Below are positions 10,690-20,420 of a stretch of DNA of 64,000 nucleotides, in pieces. The first letter of the stretch is position 1, and each line of letters begins with the position of its first letter. This DNA is from [Mycobacterium] zoologicum (lineage in GTDB: Bacteria; Actinomycetota; Actinomycetes; Mycobacteriales; Mycobacteriaceae), in assembly GCF_020172665.1 (NCBI RefSeq), contig NZ_CP083985.1, positions 1,086,094 to 1,150,093 on the forward strand, in the 5' to 3' direction. Below the pieces are notes generated by a model, which saw only the letters and a program-made list of their open reading frames with translations, searched no databases and was not told where the DNA came from. The position numbers and the translations under genes were made by a program.

Positions 10690-11436
10690 CGTCGCGCCGG
10701 GTACTTGGCCATCGCGCGTTCCACCACCAGGTCGACGCCGCGCGTCGCCGCACCGAATGTGCCCGGCAGCGCCGGCGGCAGATGCCGTAGGTGAGCATCC
10801 ACCAGCTCGGCCGCGTCGTCGGCCACGAACGGCGGTGATCCGGTGAACAATTCCACGGCGGTGCACGCCAGCGCGTACTCGTCGGTGGCCGCCGACGGGG
10901 CCTTGCCGAGCAGGATCTCCGGTGCCGTGTAGGGCAGGGACACCTCGGGGTTGGGCTGGCACCGGTTCACGTCATCGACGACGGCGTGGGCACTGCCGAA
11001 GTCGGTCAGCACCGCCCCGGAGCGCGGGAAGTTGTGCGGCAGCAGGATGTTGGTGGGTTTGACGTCGCCGTGCACGATGCCGCGGTGGTGCGCGTAGTCC
11101 AGGGCGGCGGCGACCTGGGCGAGGGCGGCAAGCCGGTCTCCGGTGGCCCGCAACCGAGTCAGCGGGCCACCGCCGAGAAACTGCATAGCCAGCCAGAACG
11201 GTCCGTGCCGGTACATCCGGATGATTCCGGGGTGGTTGAGCTCGGATGCGAACTCGAACTCACGGTCCAGCCGGGTCCTCCACAGCGCGGTGCGGTGCGA
11301 TTCGGCGAGGACTTTCAGCGCAACCGGCGGGCACTGATCGCCCTCGGGGGATTGGGCCTGGTAGACGACGGCCGACCCGCCGCGCCCGACCTCGCGGATT
11401 ATCCGGTAGCCCCCGAAACCCGCGCCCATACCCGCC

Positions 11437-11442
11437 AGGTTA
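11437..11442 (-). promoter_or_regulatory. -10 hexamer TAACCT for leaderless kinase mRNA
   Basis: TAACCT on the minus strand ends 7 nt before ATG 11429, the spacing expected when transcription starts at the initiator codon. No clear -35 is seen. Confidence 0.45.
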
Positions 11443-11562
11443 TGGCGCGTGCCCCCGCCATGGCCAAATACTGAGAGCAACATGATCGAATAGCAAAAAA
11501 TCAATGACATTTCGCTGGTGCGGAGTGATAATCAACCGATACTTCAACCTCGGGAGGTCGCC

Positions 11563-13035
11563 GTGACCACTCTGTCCACTCGCAGCCCGCTGGGTGCGGT
11601 GCCGTTGGTAATGGCCGGGATCGTCGCGCTGGGCGTGGTGCCCGCGGTGACACCGGGCCTGGCCGCCACCGCGCAATCCGTCGTAGCGCAGACCACGCTG
11701 CTCGACACCGAGTCGTGGATCATGGGCGGCAGCGGCTTACCCATCCCGCCCCCGGCGTACCTGGAGGCCCTCACCGATCGGTTCCTGGACCCCGCGACGC
11801 CCAAGTTCGCCGGGCAGCCGACGTTCCCGGTGGACGTCACCAACGGACTGTTCACCCCGGAGGGCCTCTACCCGCTGACCGGCGTGAAGACACTGCCGCT
11901 GGACACCTCGCTGCAGCAGGGCGTCACGATCCTGAACCAGAAGATCATGGAAGAGACCGCGGCCGGCAATAACCTTGTGGTCCTGGGATATTCGCAGAGC
12001 GCTGTCATCAATGCACTCGAGATGAAGCAACTGCTGGCACTGCCCGAGGACCAGCGTCCGGGTGCCGATCAGCTGTCGTTTGTGAACCTGGGCAGCCCGT
12101 CAAACCCGGACGGCGGCCTGCTGTCCAGGTTCTATCTGCCGGCCATCAACCCCAACCTGCCGGAGCTGACCATGCCCAGCCTGGGCGTCACGTTCAGCGG
12201 CGGAACCCCGTCGGACACGCCGTGGCAGACCGCGTTCTACACCCAGGAGTACGACGGCTTCGCGGACTTCCCGAGGTACCCGCTGAACTTCCTGGCCGAC
12301 GTCAACGCCTTCATGGGCATCATGACCATTCACGGCAAGTACCCGACGCTGACCGACGCCCAGCTGGCATCGGCGATCGAACTGCCGGTCAGCGAGGGCT
12401 ACACCGGCAACACCCAGTACTTCATGATCCCCACCGAGGACCTGCCGATACTGTCGCTGTTGCGCGGCAGCGGATTCGGTAACGCGATCGCCGACCTGCT
12501 GCAGCCGGATCTGCGGGTGCTGATCAACCTGGGCTACGGGGACATCGAGCACGGCTGGTCGCAGGGGCCGGCGGACATCACCACCCCGTTCGGGGTCTTC
12601 CCCGACGTCAACGCCCAGGACGTGTTCAACGCCCTGATCGCCGGAGCTCAGCAGGGTTGGCAGGACTTCACCGACGACCTGCAGAACCTGTCGTCGGCCG
12701 GCGCGACCGATCTGTCCGGATTCGGCTCCGGCAGTGCGGATTTCGTCATGCCGAGCCTGACCGACATCGTCAACGCGTTCACCAGTGCCAGCTCGACGCT
12801 CTACAGCACCCTGCTGCCGACGGCCGACATCTTCAACGCGCTGCTCACCACGCTGCCGACCTACACGGCCACGTTGTTCGCCCAGGAGCTGGCATCCGGT
12901 GACTTCCTCAATGCGATCGGCATGCCGCTGGCGGCCAGCACCGGGCTGGTGACCATGGCGGCCGGCTTCGAGCTGGAGGTCATGATGAACGCGTTCAGCT
13001 CGATCCAGGCGGACTTCTCCGGGCTGTTCGGCTAA
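11563..13035 (+). CDS. Secreted PE-PPE-domain (PF08237) serine hydrolase
   Basis: A 490-residue protein with a signal-peptide-like N-terminus ([22 protein letters not shown]) rather than a PE or PPE secretion domain, followed by a PE-PPE alpha/beta-hydrolase domain. The domain starts [19 protein letters not shown] and carries the nucleophile elbow [12 protein letters not shown]; a later GYGDIEHGW may supply acid and His residues. Such domains are esterases or lipases on trehalose and other lipids. A hydrophobic Ala/Thr-rich tail of about 130 residues follows. GTG 11563 is preceded by GGGAGG. It probably reaches the envelope by the Sec route. It is co-inserted with the divergent kinase. Confidence 0.85.
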   Translation: MTTLSTRSPLGAVPLVMAGIVALGVVPAVTPGLAATAQSVVAQTTLLDTESWIMGGSGLPIPPPAYLEALTDRFLDPATPKFAGQPTFPVDVTNGLFTPEGLYPLTGVKTLPLDTSLQQGVTILNQKIMEETAAGNNLVVLGYSQSAVINALEMKQLLALPEDQRPGADQLSFVNLGSPSNPDGGLLSRFYLPAINPNLPELTMPSLGVTFSGGTPSDTPWQTAFYTQEYDGFADFPRYPLNFLADVNAFMGIMTIHGKYPTLTDAQLASAIELPVSEGYTGNTQYFMIPTEDLPILSLLRGSGFGNAIADLLQPDLRVLINLGYGDIEHGWSQGPADITTPFGVFPDVNAQDVFNALIAGAQQGWQDFTDDLQNLSSAGATDLSGFGSGSADFVMPSLTDIVNAFTSASSTLYSTLLPTADIFNALLTTLPTYTATLFAQELASGDFLNAIGMPLAASTGLVTMAAGFELEVMMNAFSSIQADFSGLFG

Positions 13036-13057
13036 ACCGTTCGCCGGACGGAGCCGA

Positions 13058-13063
13058 TAGTCT
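13058..13063 (+). promoter_or_regulatory. -10 hexamer TAGTCT for leaderless ispE mRNA
   Basis: TAGTCT ends 7 nt before the GTG start of ispE at 13071. It gives ispE its own promoter now that the kinase/PE-PPE insert separates it from rpfB-ksgA. Confidence 0.5.
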
Positions 13064-13070
13064 CATCGGC

Positions 13071-14033
13071 GTGACCGCATCCGATGGAAGTGCCGCCACC
13101 GAGTGGTCCCCGACCGGGTCGGTCACCGTGCGGGCGCCGGGCAAGCTCAACCTGTACCTGGCCGTCGGTGACCGCCGAGACGACGGCTACCACGAGCTGA
13201 CGACCGTCTTTCACGCTGTATCGCTGGTCGATGAGGTGACCGTGCGCGACGCCGACGTGTTGTCGCTGCGGGTCACCGGTGAGGGCGCCGACGTGCTGCC
13301 CACCGATGAGCGCAACCTGGCCTGGCAGGCCGCCGAGCTGCTGGCCGAGCACGTCGGGCGGGCCCCCGACGTGGCGATCACCATCGACAAGTCCATTCCG
13401 GTGGCCGGCGGCATGGCCGGGGGAAGCGCTGACGCGGCGGCGGTGCTGGTCGGCATGAACGTGCTCTGGGAACTGGGTGTGCCGCGACGTGATCTGCACG
13501 CGCTGGCTGCCCGGCTGGGCAGCGACGTGCCGTTCAGCCTGCACGGCGGAACCGCGTTGGGCACCGGCCGCGGTGAGGAACTGGCGACGGTGCTCACCCG
13601 CGCGACGTTCCACTGGGTGTTGGCGTTCGCCGACAGCGGGTTGTCGACGCCGAAAGTCTTCGCCGAACTGGACCGGCTGCGCGACACCGGCCGCACCATG
13701 CCCGAGTTGGGCGAGCCCGAGCCGGTGCTGGCGGCGCTGGCCGCCGGCGATCCGCGACGCCTTGCCGGGCTGCTCGGCAATGACCTGCAGGCGGCCGCGG
13801 TCAGCCTGAACCCGGCGCTGCGGCGCACGCTGCGTGCCGGGGTGGAGGCGGGAGCGCTGGCCGGGGTGGTGTCTGGGTCGGGGCCGACGTGCGCGTTCCT
13901 GTGCGGGTCGGCGGCCTCGGCGGCCGACGTCGCCGTCGAACTGGCTGCGGCCGGTGCCGGACGGGCGGTGCGGGTGGCCAGTGGCCCGGTCTACGGCGCG
14001 CGGGTGGTGCCGCCCTCGGCAACCGGGGTGTGA
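13071..14033 (+). CDS. ispE: 4-diphosphocytidyl-2-C-methyl-D-erythritol kinase
   Basis: IspE phosphorylates 4-diphosphocytidyl-2-C-methylerythritol in the MEP isoprenoid pathway. The 320-residue GHMP kinase shows [24 protein letters not shown] (split here: APGKLNLYL then DDGYHEL), the ATP-binding [18 protein letters not shown] and the C-terminal [13 protein letters not shown] motif. Length is normal. GTG 13071 fits the leaderless promoter at 13058. In M. tuberculosis ispE directly follows ksgA; here it is 2.4 kb away. Confidence 0.95.
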   Translation: MTASDGSAATEWSPTGSVTVRAPGKLNLYLAVGDRRDDGYHELTTVFHAVSLVDEVTVRDADVLSLRVTGEGADVLPTDERNLAWQAAELLAEHVGRAPDVAITIDKSIPVAGGMAGGSADAAAVLVGMNVLWELGVPRRDLHALAARLGSDVPFSLHGGTALGTGRGEELATVLTRATFHWVLAFADSGLSTPKVFAELDRLRDTGRTMPELGEPEPVLAALAAGDPRRLAGLLGNDLQAAAVSLNPALRRTLRAGVEAGALAGVVSGSGPTCAFLCGSAASAADVAVELAAAGAGRAVRVASGPVYGARVVPPSATGV

Positions 14034-14059
14034 CCGCGACCCCAATCTGGCCGGAAGAT

Positions 14060-14088
14060 TTGCTCGCCGATTAAGAGGAGTTTAAGAT
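14060..14088 (+). promoter_or_regulatory. Putative SigA-type promoter of pks16
   Basis: TTGCTC (14060-14065), a 17-nt spacer and TAAGAT (14083-14088) lie in the 251-nt gap after ispE. A start near 14095 would give a leader of about 190 nt; I see no riboswitch or terminator fold in it. Confidence 0.45.
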
Positions 14089-14284
14089 ACTCCGCGGTGA
14101 CTAATTGTGGTCAGGACGTTCACGTCAACCAGACGCTCGCCGTTCTCGGTGGGCGCACATTGCCGTATCGAGATGCAACCGCCGCCGTTTTGTGCGCGCG
14201 CGCCTCTCGCGAAGTGGTCCACAGCAGGTGGAACATGAAAACTCAGCCCGTATGGACAGTACCGGTGCCGGCTAGGAGGCCGTC

Positions 14285-15919
14285 GTGAGCAGGTTTACCG
14301 ACAAGATGTTCCGCAGCGCCCGCGAGTCCTCCAAGGGCATGGTCACAGGTGAGCCGCACGAGCCGGTCCGGCACACCTGGGGGCAGGTGCACGAGCGCGC
14401 CCGCCGCATCGCAGGCGGGCTGGCCGCCGCGGGAATCGGCCACGGCGACGCGGTGGGTGTGCTGGCCGGCGCCCCGGTGGAGATCGCACCGTCCGCCCAA
14501 GCCCTGTGGATGCGCGCCGCCAGCCTGACCATGCTGCACCAGCCCACTCCGCGCACCGACCTGGCCGTGTGGGCCAAAGACACCATGACCGTCGTCGACA
14601 TGATCGACGCCAAGGCCGTCATCATCTCGGAGCCGTTCATGGCCGCGATGCCGGTGCTGGAGGAGAAGGGCCTCAGGGTTCTGACCGTCGCCGAGTTGTT
14701 GGCGCATGACCCCATCGACCCGGTGGAGGCCGGCGAGGACGATCTGGCGCTGATGCAGCTGACGTCCGGGTCGACCGGCTCGCCCAAGGCGGTGCTGATC
14801 ACTCACGGCAACATCTACGCGAACCTCGAAGCAATGTTCGTCGGCGCCAAGTACGACATCGAAAAAGACGTCATGATCAGTTGGCTGCCGTGCTTCCATG
14901 ACATGGGCATGGTCGGCTTCCTCACCACGCCGATGTACTTCGGCGCCGAGCTGGTCAAGATCACGCCGATGGACTTCCTGCGGGACACACTGCTGTGGGC
15001 GAAGCTGGTCGACAAGTACAAGGGCACCTTCATCTGCGGGCCGAACTTCGCCTACGCGCTGTTCGCCAAGCGGCTGCGCAGGCAGGCCCAGCCCGGACAG
15101 TTCGACCTGTCCACGCTGCGGATCACCATGTCGGGGGCCGAGCCGGTCGAGCCCAACGACGTCGAGGATCTGATCGATGCCGGCCGGCCGTTCGGCCTCA
15201 AGCCCGAATCAATCATGCCGGTCTACGGGATGGCCGAGACGGTGCTGGCGACGGCCTTCACCCCGGTGGAGACCGGCCTGTCCGTCGACGAGGTGGACGC
15301 CGACCTACTTGCTGCGCTGCGCCAGGCCGTCCCCGCCACCCGCGGCAACACCCGCCGGCTGGCCTCGCTGGGGCCGCTGCTGGAGGGCATCGAGTCCCGG
15401 ATCGTCGACGACGACGGCAACGTGCTGCCGCCGCGCGGGGTCGGCGTCATCCAGCTGCGCGGCGAGTCGGTGACGTCGGGCTATCTCACGGTGGCAGGTT
15501 TCTTGCCTGCTCAGGACGAGCACGGCTGGTACGACACCGGTGACCTGGGTTACCAGATGGAGAACGGTCACGTCGTGGTGTGCGGCCGGGTCAAGGACGT
15601 CATCATCATGGGTGGCCGCAACATCTACCCCACCGACATCGAGCGGGCCGCGGGCCGGGTCGAAGGAGTGCGGCCGGGCTGTGCGGTGGCGGTGCGCCTG
15701 GACGCCGGGCACTCCCGCGAGACGTTCGCCGTCGCGGTGGAGTCCAACGACTGGAAAGACCCCGCCGAGGTGCGCCGGATCGAGCACCAGGTGGCCCATG
15801 AAGTGGTCACAGAGGTCGACATGCGGCCCCGCAACGTGGTGGTGCTCGGGCCGGGGACCATCCCCAAGACGCCGTCGGGCAAGCTGCGCCGGGCCAACTC
15901 CGTCGCCCTGGTCACGTAG
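14285..15919 (+). CDS. pks16: Acyl-AMP/acyl-CoA ligase (Pks16-like)
   Basis: A 544-residue ANL-superfamily adenylating enzyme. The AMP-binding P-loop is [20 protein letters not shown], followed by [15 protein letters not shown] (typical of fatty-acyl-AMP ligase-like members), [24 protein letters not shown] and the C-terminal catalytic Lys region KTPSGKLRR. It contains no ketosynthase or other PKS domain, so the historical name pks16 (recalled Rv1013) is misleading. GTG 14285 follows GGAGG by 6 nt. It is converged upon by pth. The lipid substrate is unknown. Confidence 0.9.
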   Translation: MSRFTDKMFRSARESSKGMVTGEPHEPVRHTWGQVHERARRIAGGLAAAGIGHGDAVGVLAGAPVEIAPSAQALWMRAASLTMLHQPTPRTDLAVWAKDTMTVVDMIDAKAVIISEPFMAAMPVLEEKGLRVLTVAELLAHDPIDPVEAGEDDLALMQLTSGSTGSPKAVLITHGNIYANLEAMFVGAKYDIEKDVMISWLPCFHDMGMVGFLTTPMYFGAELVKITPMDFLRDTLLWAKLVDKYKGTFICGPNFAYALFAKRLRRQAQPGQFDLSTLRITMSGAEPVEPNDVEDLIDAGRPFGLKPESIMPVYGMAETVLATAFTPVETGLSVDEVDADLLAALRQAVPATRGNTRRLASLGPLLEGIESRIVDDDGNVLPPRGVGVIQLRGESVTSGYLTVAGFLPAQDEHGWYDTGDLGYQMENGHVVVCGRVKDVIIMGGRNIYPTDIERAAGRVEGVRPGCAVAVRLDAGHSRETFAVAVESNDWKDPAEVRRIEHQVAHEVVTEVDMRPRNVVVLGPGTIPKTPSGKLRRANSVALVT

Positions 15920-15941
15920 CTCTTTCCCGTAGCTCTTTCCC
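15916..15941 (+). repeat. Two tandem 13-bp repeats at the 3' end of pks16
   Basis: GTAGCTCTTTCCC occurs twice in tandem; the first copy contains the pks16 stop codon TAG. The repeats lie directly before the inverted-repeat element at 15947-15997. Confidence 0.85.
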
Positions 15942-15946
15942 GCGAT

Positions 15947-15997
15947 CGTGCAGAAACGTCCGGTATCTCCCCAGGTCGGGGTGGACCTTTCTGCACG
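15947..15997. repeat. Long intergenic inverted repeat, family copy 1
   Basis: CGTGCAGAAACGTCC pairs with GGACCTTTCTGCACG (14 of 15 bp) around a 21-nt loop that has its own CCCC/GGGG stem. It sits between the convergent genes pks16 and pth and could act as a two-way terminator, although no T-run follows. Reverse-complemented, its ends resemble copy 2 at 23949-23998. Confidence 0.75.
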
Positions 15998-16000
15998 CTC

Positions 16001-16036
16001 GGCGGGGTTAACGGCGGGGTTAACGGCGGGGTTAAC
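16001..16036. repeat. Three tandem 12-bp GGCGGGGTTAAC repeats
   Basis: Three exact copies run 16001-16012, 16013-16024 and 16025-16036, followed by a degenerate fourth that contains the pth stop codon. This is a candidate variable-number tandem repeat. Confidence 0.9.
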
Positions 16037-16040
16037 TGGG

Positions 16041-16625
16041 TTAACTCCAGGCGTGCACGACGTTCTGCGCGGGCTCCAGCCCCAACTCGACCAGTAACTC
16101 GGTGGCGTCGGCGGCCTGCTCGCAGATGGTCGGCAATTCGTCGCGCTCGCGTGATCCGAACGCCTGCAGCACGAACGCTGCCGGGTCCTGACGCCCGGGC
16201 GGACGGCCGATCCCGAACCGAACACGTTGAAAGTCCTTGCTGCCCAACACTGTTGCGATCGAGCGCAGGCCGTTGTGACCGCCCTCGCCGCCGCCCTGCT
16301 TGAGCCGGATCCGGCCGAAGTCCAGGTCCAGGTCGTCGTGAATCACCACCACGCCGGCCGGCGGTACCGAGTAGAACTTGGCCAGGGGCCCCACCTGGCG
16401 TCCTGACTCGTTCATGTAGCAGCGCGGACGCGCCAGCACCACCGAGCGCCCACTCAGGCGCCCGGTGGCCACGTCGGCGCCGGACTTCTTGTGCAGCTTG
16501 AACGCCGACCCGATCCGTTCGGCGAGCAGGTCGGCGACCATGAAGCCCACGTTGTGCCGGGTGCGGGCGTATGTCGGGCCCGGGTTGCCCAGGCCGACCA
16601 CCAGTATCGGCGGTGACTCGGCCAC
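16041..16625 (-). CDS. pth: Peptidyl-tRNA hydrolase
   Basis: Pth recycles peptidyl-tRNA released from stalled ribosomes. The 194-residue protein has the [22 protein letters not shown]-terminus (here [19 protein letters not shown]) with catalytic His in [24 protein letters not shown] and [15 protein letters not shown]. All family residues are present and length is normal. It follows rplY by 12 nt in a conserved ribosome-maintenance pair. Its stop codon lies in the degenerate end of the 12-bp repeats. Confidence 0.96.
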   Translation of the reverse strand: MAESPPILVVGLGNPGPTYARTRHNVGFMVADLLAERIGSAFKLHKKSGADVATGRLSGRSVVLARPRCYMNESGRQVGPLAKFYSVPPAGVVVIHDDLDLDFGRIRLKQGGGEGGHNGLRSIATVLGSKDFQRVRFGIGRPPGRQDPAAFVLQAFGSRERDELPTICEQAADATELLVELGLEPAQNVVHAWS

Positions 16626-16637
16626 GCGGTGCTCGGC

Positions 16638-17273
16638 CTACTCGGCCTCGGCGGGTGCGGCCTCGCCGCCGTCCGCGGGGGCTTCCGCGGCCTCGTCGGC
16701 CTCCTCGGCCTCCTCTTCGACCTTGGGCTCAACCACGTTGACCAACAGCATCTCCGGATCCGAGATCAGAGTGACGCCCTTGGGCAGGTCGAGACCGCCG
16801 GCGGTGAACTGGGTGCCGGCCTCGGCGCCCTCGATGGACAGGGTCAGCTGCTCGGGAATCGACAGCGCCTCGGCCTCGATCTCCACCGCGGTGGCGTCCT
16901 GGGTGACCAGGGTGCCGGGGAAGGCCTCGCCCTCGATGACGACGTTGACCTCGACGATGACCTTCTCGCCGCGCTTGACCACGAGCAGGTCGGCGTGCTG
17001 GATGGTGCGACGGATCGGGTGGATGTCGAGCGCCTTGGTCAGGGCCAGCTGCTCCTTGCCCTCGATGTCGAGGACCAGCACCGCGTTGGTGCCGGAGTTA
17101 CGCAGCACGGCCGCGAAGTCGTGGGCCGGCAGCGCCAGGTGCTGCGGGTCGGTGCCGTGGCCGTAGAGGACCGCGGGGACCTTGCCGTCGCGGCGGGCCC
17201 GGCGCGACGCGCCTTTGCCGGTCTCGGAACGCACCGAAACGGTCAGCTGGTTGGTGGTCGGGCTCTTGGCCAT
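16638..17273 (-). CDS. rplY: 50S ribosomal protein L25/general stress protein Ctc
   Basis: L25 binds 5S rRNA. The 211-residue CTC-type protein has the N-terminal 5S-binding domain ([22 protein letters not shown]), the TL5-like beta domain ([18 protein letters not shown]) and an acidic Glu/Ala-rich tail of about 35 residues. ATG 17273 follows a GGAG ribosome site and matches the usual MAKS start. It is co-transcribed with pth. Confidence 0.95.
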   Translation of the reverse strand: MAKSPTTNQLTVSVRSETGKGASRRARRDGKVPAVLYGHGTDPQHLALPAHDFAAVLRNSGTNAVLVLDIEGKEQLALTKALDIHPIRRTIQHADLLVVKRGEKVIVEVNVVIEGEAFPGTLVTQDATAVEIEAEALSIPEQLTLSIEGAEAGTQFTAGGLDLPKGVTLISDPEMLLVNVVEPKVEEEAEEADEAAEAPADGGEAAPAEAE

Positions 17274-17413
17274 CGTTACTCCTACGGTTGCTGTGGCGTG
17301 CATGAGGCACGGCCAGATCGCGACAACCATCTAGGAGGTCCTCGCCGATAACGGCGGCCGTATTGGGTGGCCGCCCTCGCCGTGACGCCTGGTCAGGCTA
17401 GCGCATCAGCACC

Positions 17414-18286
17414 TCAGAGCGGAAATTGCACCCCGGTGAGCTGCTCGGACAACCTCCACAGCCCCGCGGCGGTGGAGCCGCGCTTGGCCAGCAGACTGCG
17501 GCCCACCGACCCGCTGCGGCCGACGACCGCGAACCTCGGCCCGACGAAGGTGTTGCCGGCCAGGTCCTGCGACGCCGCGTACAGGCTCTGGCGGGCCCCG
17601 AAGTCGGCGCTGGTGGCGAGCAGTCCGTTACCGATGCTGCGCATCAGTACGTCGCCGAGGCGATTACCGGTGTGACCCTGCAGGTTGGTGTTCGAATAGC
17701 CCGGATGCGCAGCCAGGGCACGCACCGGCGACCCCGCGTTGACCAGCCGGCGCTGCAGTTCGCTGGTGAACAGCAGATTGGCCAGCTTGGACTGGCCGTA
17801 GGCCAGCCACGCCGAATACCGGCGCGACTGCCAGTTCAGGTCCTTGAGGCTCATGTAGCCCATCCGGTGCATGAGCGACGACACCGTCACGACCCGTTCG
17901 GTGAGCTTGGGCAGCAGCAGGTTGGTCAGTGCGAAATGCCCGAGGTGGTTGGTGCCGATCTGGCTTTCGAAACCGTCGGTCGTGGTGGCGTAGGGCACCG
18001 CCATGATCCCGGCGTTGTTGATCAGCACGTCGACCTGTGCCGTCTCCTCGGCGAACCGGCGCACCGAGGACAGGTCCGCCAGGTCCAGGGCGCGCACGGT
18101 CACATCGCCGGGCATGCCGGCCGCGGCCGCCTGCCCCTTGCCGGTATCGCGGACGGCGAGGGTGACGTGTGCGCCGACGCGGGCCAGCTCGCGTGCCGTC
18201 ACCGCGCCCAGCCCACTGTTTGCGCCGGTGACGATGACGGAGCGGCCGGCGAACGACGGCAGATCGGTGGCGGTCCAGGAGCTCAT
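17414..18286 (-). CDS. Short-chain dehydrogenase/reductase
   Basis: A 290-residue SDR of the retinol-dehydrogenase-like type. The cofactor motif is SVIVTGANSGLGAVTAREL (TGxxxGxG), the structural motif LINNAGIMAVP, with catalytic Ser in VVTVSSLMHR and YGQSK as the YxxxK pair. A basic residue after the Gly motif suggests NADP(H). ATG 18286 is supported by TAGAGT 7 nt upstream on the minus strand. It is divergent from a DUF1254 lipoprotein with almost no gap. The substrate is unknown. Confidence 0.9.
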   Translation of the reverse strand: MSSWTATDLPSFAGRSVIVTGANSGLGAVTARELARVGAHVTLAVRDTGKGQAAAAGMPGDVTVRALDLADLSSVRRFAEETAQVDVLINNAGIMAVPYATTTDGFESQIGTNHLGHFALTNLLLPKLTERVVTVSSLMHRMGYMSLKDLNWQSRRYSAWLAYGQSKLANLLFTSELQRRLVNAGSPVRALAAHPGYSNTNLQGHTGNRLGDVLMRSIGNGLLATSADFGARQSLYAASQDLAGNTFVGPRFAVVGRSGSVGRSLLAKRGSTAAGLWRLSEQLTGVQFPL

Positions 18287-18293
18287 GGCTGAC

Positions 18294-18299
18294 ACTCTA
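18294..18299 (-). promoter_or_regulatory. -10 hexamer TAGAGT for leaderless SDR mRNA
   Basis: TAGAGT on the minus strand ends 7 nt before ATG 18286. It overlaps the coding start of the divergent DUF1254 gene if that gene begins at 18285, and lies just before it if it begins at 18303. Confidence 0.45.
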
Positions 18300-18302
18300 T
18301 GC

Positions 18303-19727
18303 GTGAAACTATGGGCCACTCTCGGATTGATCGCTGTGCTGCTGTCGGTGCTCGGCGGCTGCGGCGACCGGCAGCCGGCGCAACCCGCCGCCTCGACGTC
18401 CACCAGCTCCGAGACCGACAATGTGCGTCAGATCGCCAAAGACGCCTACATCTACGGCTTCCCGATGGTCGACAACTACCGGATCCAGCACGACTACTTC
18501 GTGGACTCCGACAATCCGCAGTACAAGGGGCAGTGGAACCAGCCGCACAGCTCGGCACGGGTGTACACGCCGGAGGACACCACCGTGCAGACGCCCAACT
18601 CGGACACGCCCTACACCATGCTCGGCACCGACCTGCGTGCCGAGCCGCTGGTGCTGAGCGTGCCGCAGATCGAGGAGGGTCGCTACTACTCGCTGCAGTT
18701 CATCGACGCCTACACCGCCAACTACGCCTATGTGGGCAGCCGGGCCACCGGCAACGACGGCGGCAAGTATCTGCTGGCCGGACCGGGCTGGAACGGCGAC
18801 AAGCCCGAGGGCATCGACGAGGTGATCAGGTCTGACACCGAGTTCGGGTTGGTCATCTACCGGACCCAGCTGTTGGGCGCCGAAGACATCGACAACGTCA
18901 AGGAGATTCAGGACGGCTACACCGTCGAACCCCTGTCGGCATTCCTCAACCAGCCCGCGATCAGCGCCCCGCCGGTGGATTTCATCGCGCCGCTGACCCC
19001 GGAGACGCAGAAGACCTCACCGAAGTTCTTCGAGATCTTGAGCTTCATCCTGCGGTATGCGCCGGTGCTGCCGGGGGAGGAGAGCCTGCGAGCCCGGTTC
19101 GCCTCCATCGGAATCGGAGCTGACGGTGACTTCGACGCCGACAAGCTGCGCCCCGAGACCCGCGCGGCGGTGGAGGCCGGGATGGCCGACGCCTGGGCGG
19201 AATTCGAGGTCTTCAAGAAGGACAGGCTCGACACCGGGCAGGTGACGTCGGCGCAGCTGTTCGGCAACCGGGAATTCCTGGCCGGCAACTACCTCTACCG
19301 AATGGCCGGAGCGGTGCTGGGGATCTACGGCAACACCGCGGCCGAAGCCATCTATCCGGTGATCGCGGTGGACTCCGCCGGTGCCCCGCTCGACGGGTCC
19401 GGCAGCTACACCCTGCGGTTCGCGCCCGAGCAGCTGCCACCGGTCAACGCGTTCTGGTCGCTGACGATGTACCAGATGCCGCAGAGCCTGCTGGTGGCCA
19501 ACCCGATCAACCGGTACCTGATCAATTCACCGATGCTCGACGACCTGATCCGCGACCCCGACGGCGGCATCACCGTCTACGTGCAGAAAGAGTCCCCGGG
19601 TGCGGACAGGGAAGCCAACTGGCTGCCGGCCCCCGAAGGCCCGTTCCAGATGATCCTGCGGCTCTACTGGCCCAAGGACGTGGCACTGGGCGGAGGCTGG
19701 ACCGCGCCGAAAGCCGTCAAGAGCTAG
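18303..19727 (+). CDS. DUF1254/DUF1214 lipoprotein
   Basis: The 474-residue protein starts with a lipoprotein signal (LWATLGLIAVLLSVLGGC, acylated Cys in GGC) and a short Ser/Thr linker. DUF1254 follows (DAYIYGFPMVDNYRIQ to about residue 170), with DUF1214 at the C-terminus (SYTLRFAPEQLPPVNAFWSLTMY). The role of these paired domains is unknown. GTG 18303 gives a clean signal peptide; ATG 18285 adds 6 residues and overlaps the divergent SDR start. Its TAG overlaps the stop of the converging small gene in a shared CTAG. Confidence 0.85.
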   Translation: MKLWATLGLIAVLLSVLGGCGDRQPAQPAASTSTSSETDNVRQIAKDAYIYGFPMVDNYRIQHDYFVDSDNPQYKGQWNQPHSSARVYTPEDTTVQTPNSDTPYTMLGTDLRAEPLVLSVPQIEEGRYYSLQFIDAYTANYAYVGSRATGNDGGKYLLAGPGWNGDKPEGIDEVIRSDTEFGLVIYRTQLLGAEDIDNVKEIQDGYTVEPLSAFLNQPAISAPPVDFIAPLTPETQKTSPKFFEILSFILRYAPVLPGEESLRARFASIGIGADGDFDADKLRPETRAAVEAGMADAWAEFEVFKKDRLDTGQVTSAQLFGNREFLAGNYLYRMAGAVLGIYGNTAAEAIYPVIAVDSAGAPLDGSGSYTLRFAPEQLPPVNAFWSLTMYQMPQSLLVANPINRYLINSPMLDDLIRDPDGGITVYVQKESPGADREANWLPAPEGPFQMILRLYWPKDVALGGGWTAPKAVKS

Positions 19728-19999
19728 TTGCAGTTGTTGGCGTGCACCCAGCGCCCGTTGTAGCCCACGCAGGTGTTGACCGGCGGCGGTGGCGGAGGCG
19801 GCGGCGGCACGTCCTCGGGCAGCGGGGCGTAGTAACTCGGTGGCGGTGCGACCGCGTCGGTGCATCCGCTGACGTAGACGCGCCTACCCACGCCCACGCA
19901 GCCGTTGGCCTCGGCGGTGCCGGCCGGGGTGAACACGACCACGGCCCCGGGCAGGGTGGCCAGCGTCAACGCGGCAGCGGCCCAGATCCGGCGTGACAT
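19724..19999 (-). CDS. Small secreted proline-rich protein
   Basis: A 91-residue protein with a signal peptide (ALTLATLPGAVVVFTPAGTAEA) and two Cys pairs flanking a run of prolines. CVGVGRRVYVSGC before the run and CVGYNGRWVHANNC after it resemble each other, so the mature protein looks like two small disulfide loops joined by a polyproline linker. I do not recognise a family. Its ATG overlaps the TGA of the upstream hemophore-like gene (TGATG), implying coupled translation and possibly a shared function at the cell surface. Confidence 0.8.
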   Translation of the reverse strand: MSRRIWAAAALTLATLPGAVVVFTPAGTAEANGCVGVGRRVYVSGCTDAVAPPPSYYAPLPEDVPPPPPPPPPVNTCVGYNGRWVHANNCN

Positions 20000-20361
20000 C
20001 AGTGCCCCAGCAGGGGCTGGTCGGGCTGGGTCACTCCGCAGCGGGCGCGGAAGTCGGTGAGCGGCTGGCGGATCCCCAGCAGGTCGGTGTGGGCCTGCGG
20101 GTTGGCGTCGAAGTATGTGCGCACCGCGGTGGGTACCTGGTCGTCGGGCTGGTTGTGCAGGTCGGTGTAGAAGGCGTTGAGATCGGGGTGCGCATAGAGG
20201 TACCCGGAGGTCTGCGCGGCGACGCTCGCGGCAATGTTGGCGAAGTCGGCGGCGGTACAGCCGGGTGCCGGGTCGGCGACCGCCGCGGCCGGCGCCCACA
20301 GGGCGGTGGCGGCGATGGACAGACCAGCCAGAAGCAGGTGCGAACGGTGGGCGAGGATCAT
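19999..20361 (-). CDS. Hemophore-related secreted protein (Rv0203-like)
   Basis: A 120-residue exported protein: signal peptide MILAHRSHLLLAGLSIAATALWAPAAAVA, then a mature domain with two Cys residues and the pattern GYLYAHPDLNAFYTDLHNQP, VRTYFDANPQAHTDLLGIR and QPLTDFRARC. This aligns by eye with the haem-binding protein Rv0203 (YLDSHPETNQ, HFEANPKVASDLHALSQPLTDLSTRC). Hemophores carry haem to MmpL transporters. The Tyr and His residues could be haem ligands. AAGGGAG precedes the ATG. No MmpL gene is adjacent. Confidence 0.8.
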   Translation of the reverse strand: MILAHRSHLLLAGLSIAATALWAPAAAVADPAPGCTAADFANIAASVAAQTSGYLYAHPDLNAFYTDLHNQPDDQVPTAVRTYFDANPQAHTDLLGIRQPLTDFRARCGVTQPDQPLLGH

Positions 20362-20420
20362 CGCGGAACTCCCTTCAGCGGGTGCGTCGCACTGTAACAA
20401 GCCGGACCGCCCAACGGGGG

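Noticed and set aside
13036..13057. Possible readthrough operon from the PE-PPE hydrolase into ispE
   Set aside because: ispE has its own TAGTCT at leaderless spacing, so dependence on the hydrolase transcript is unnecessary, although not excluded.
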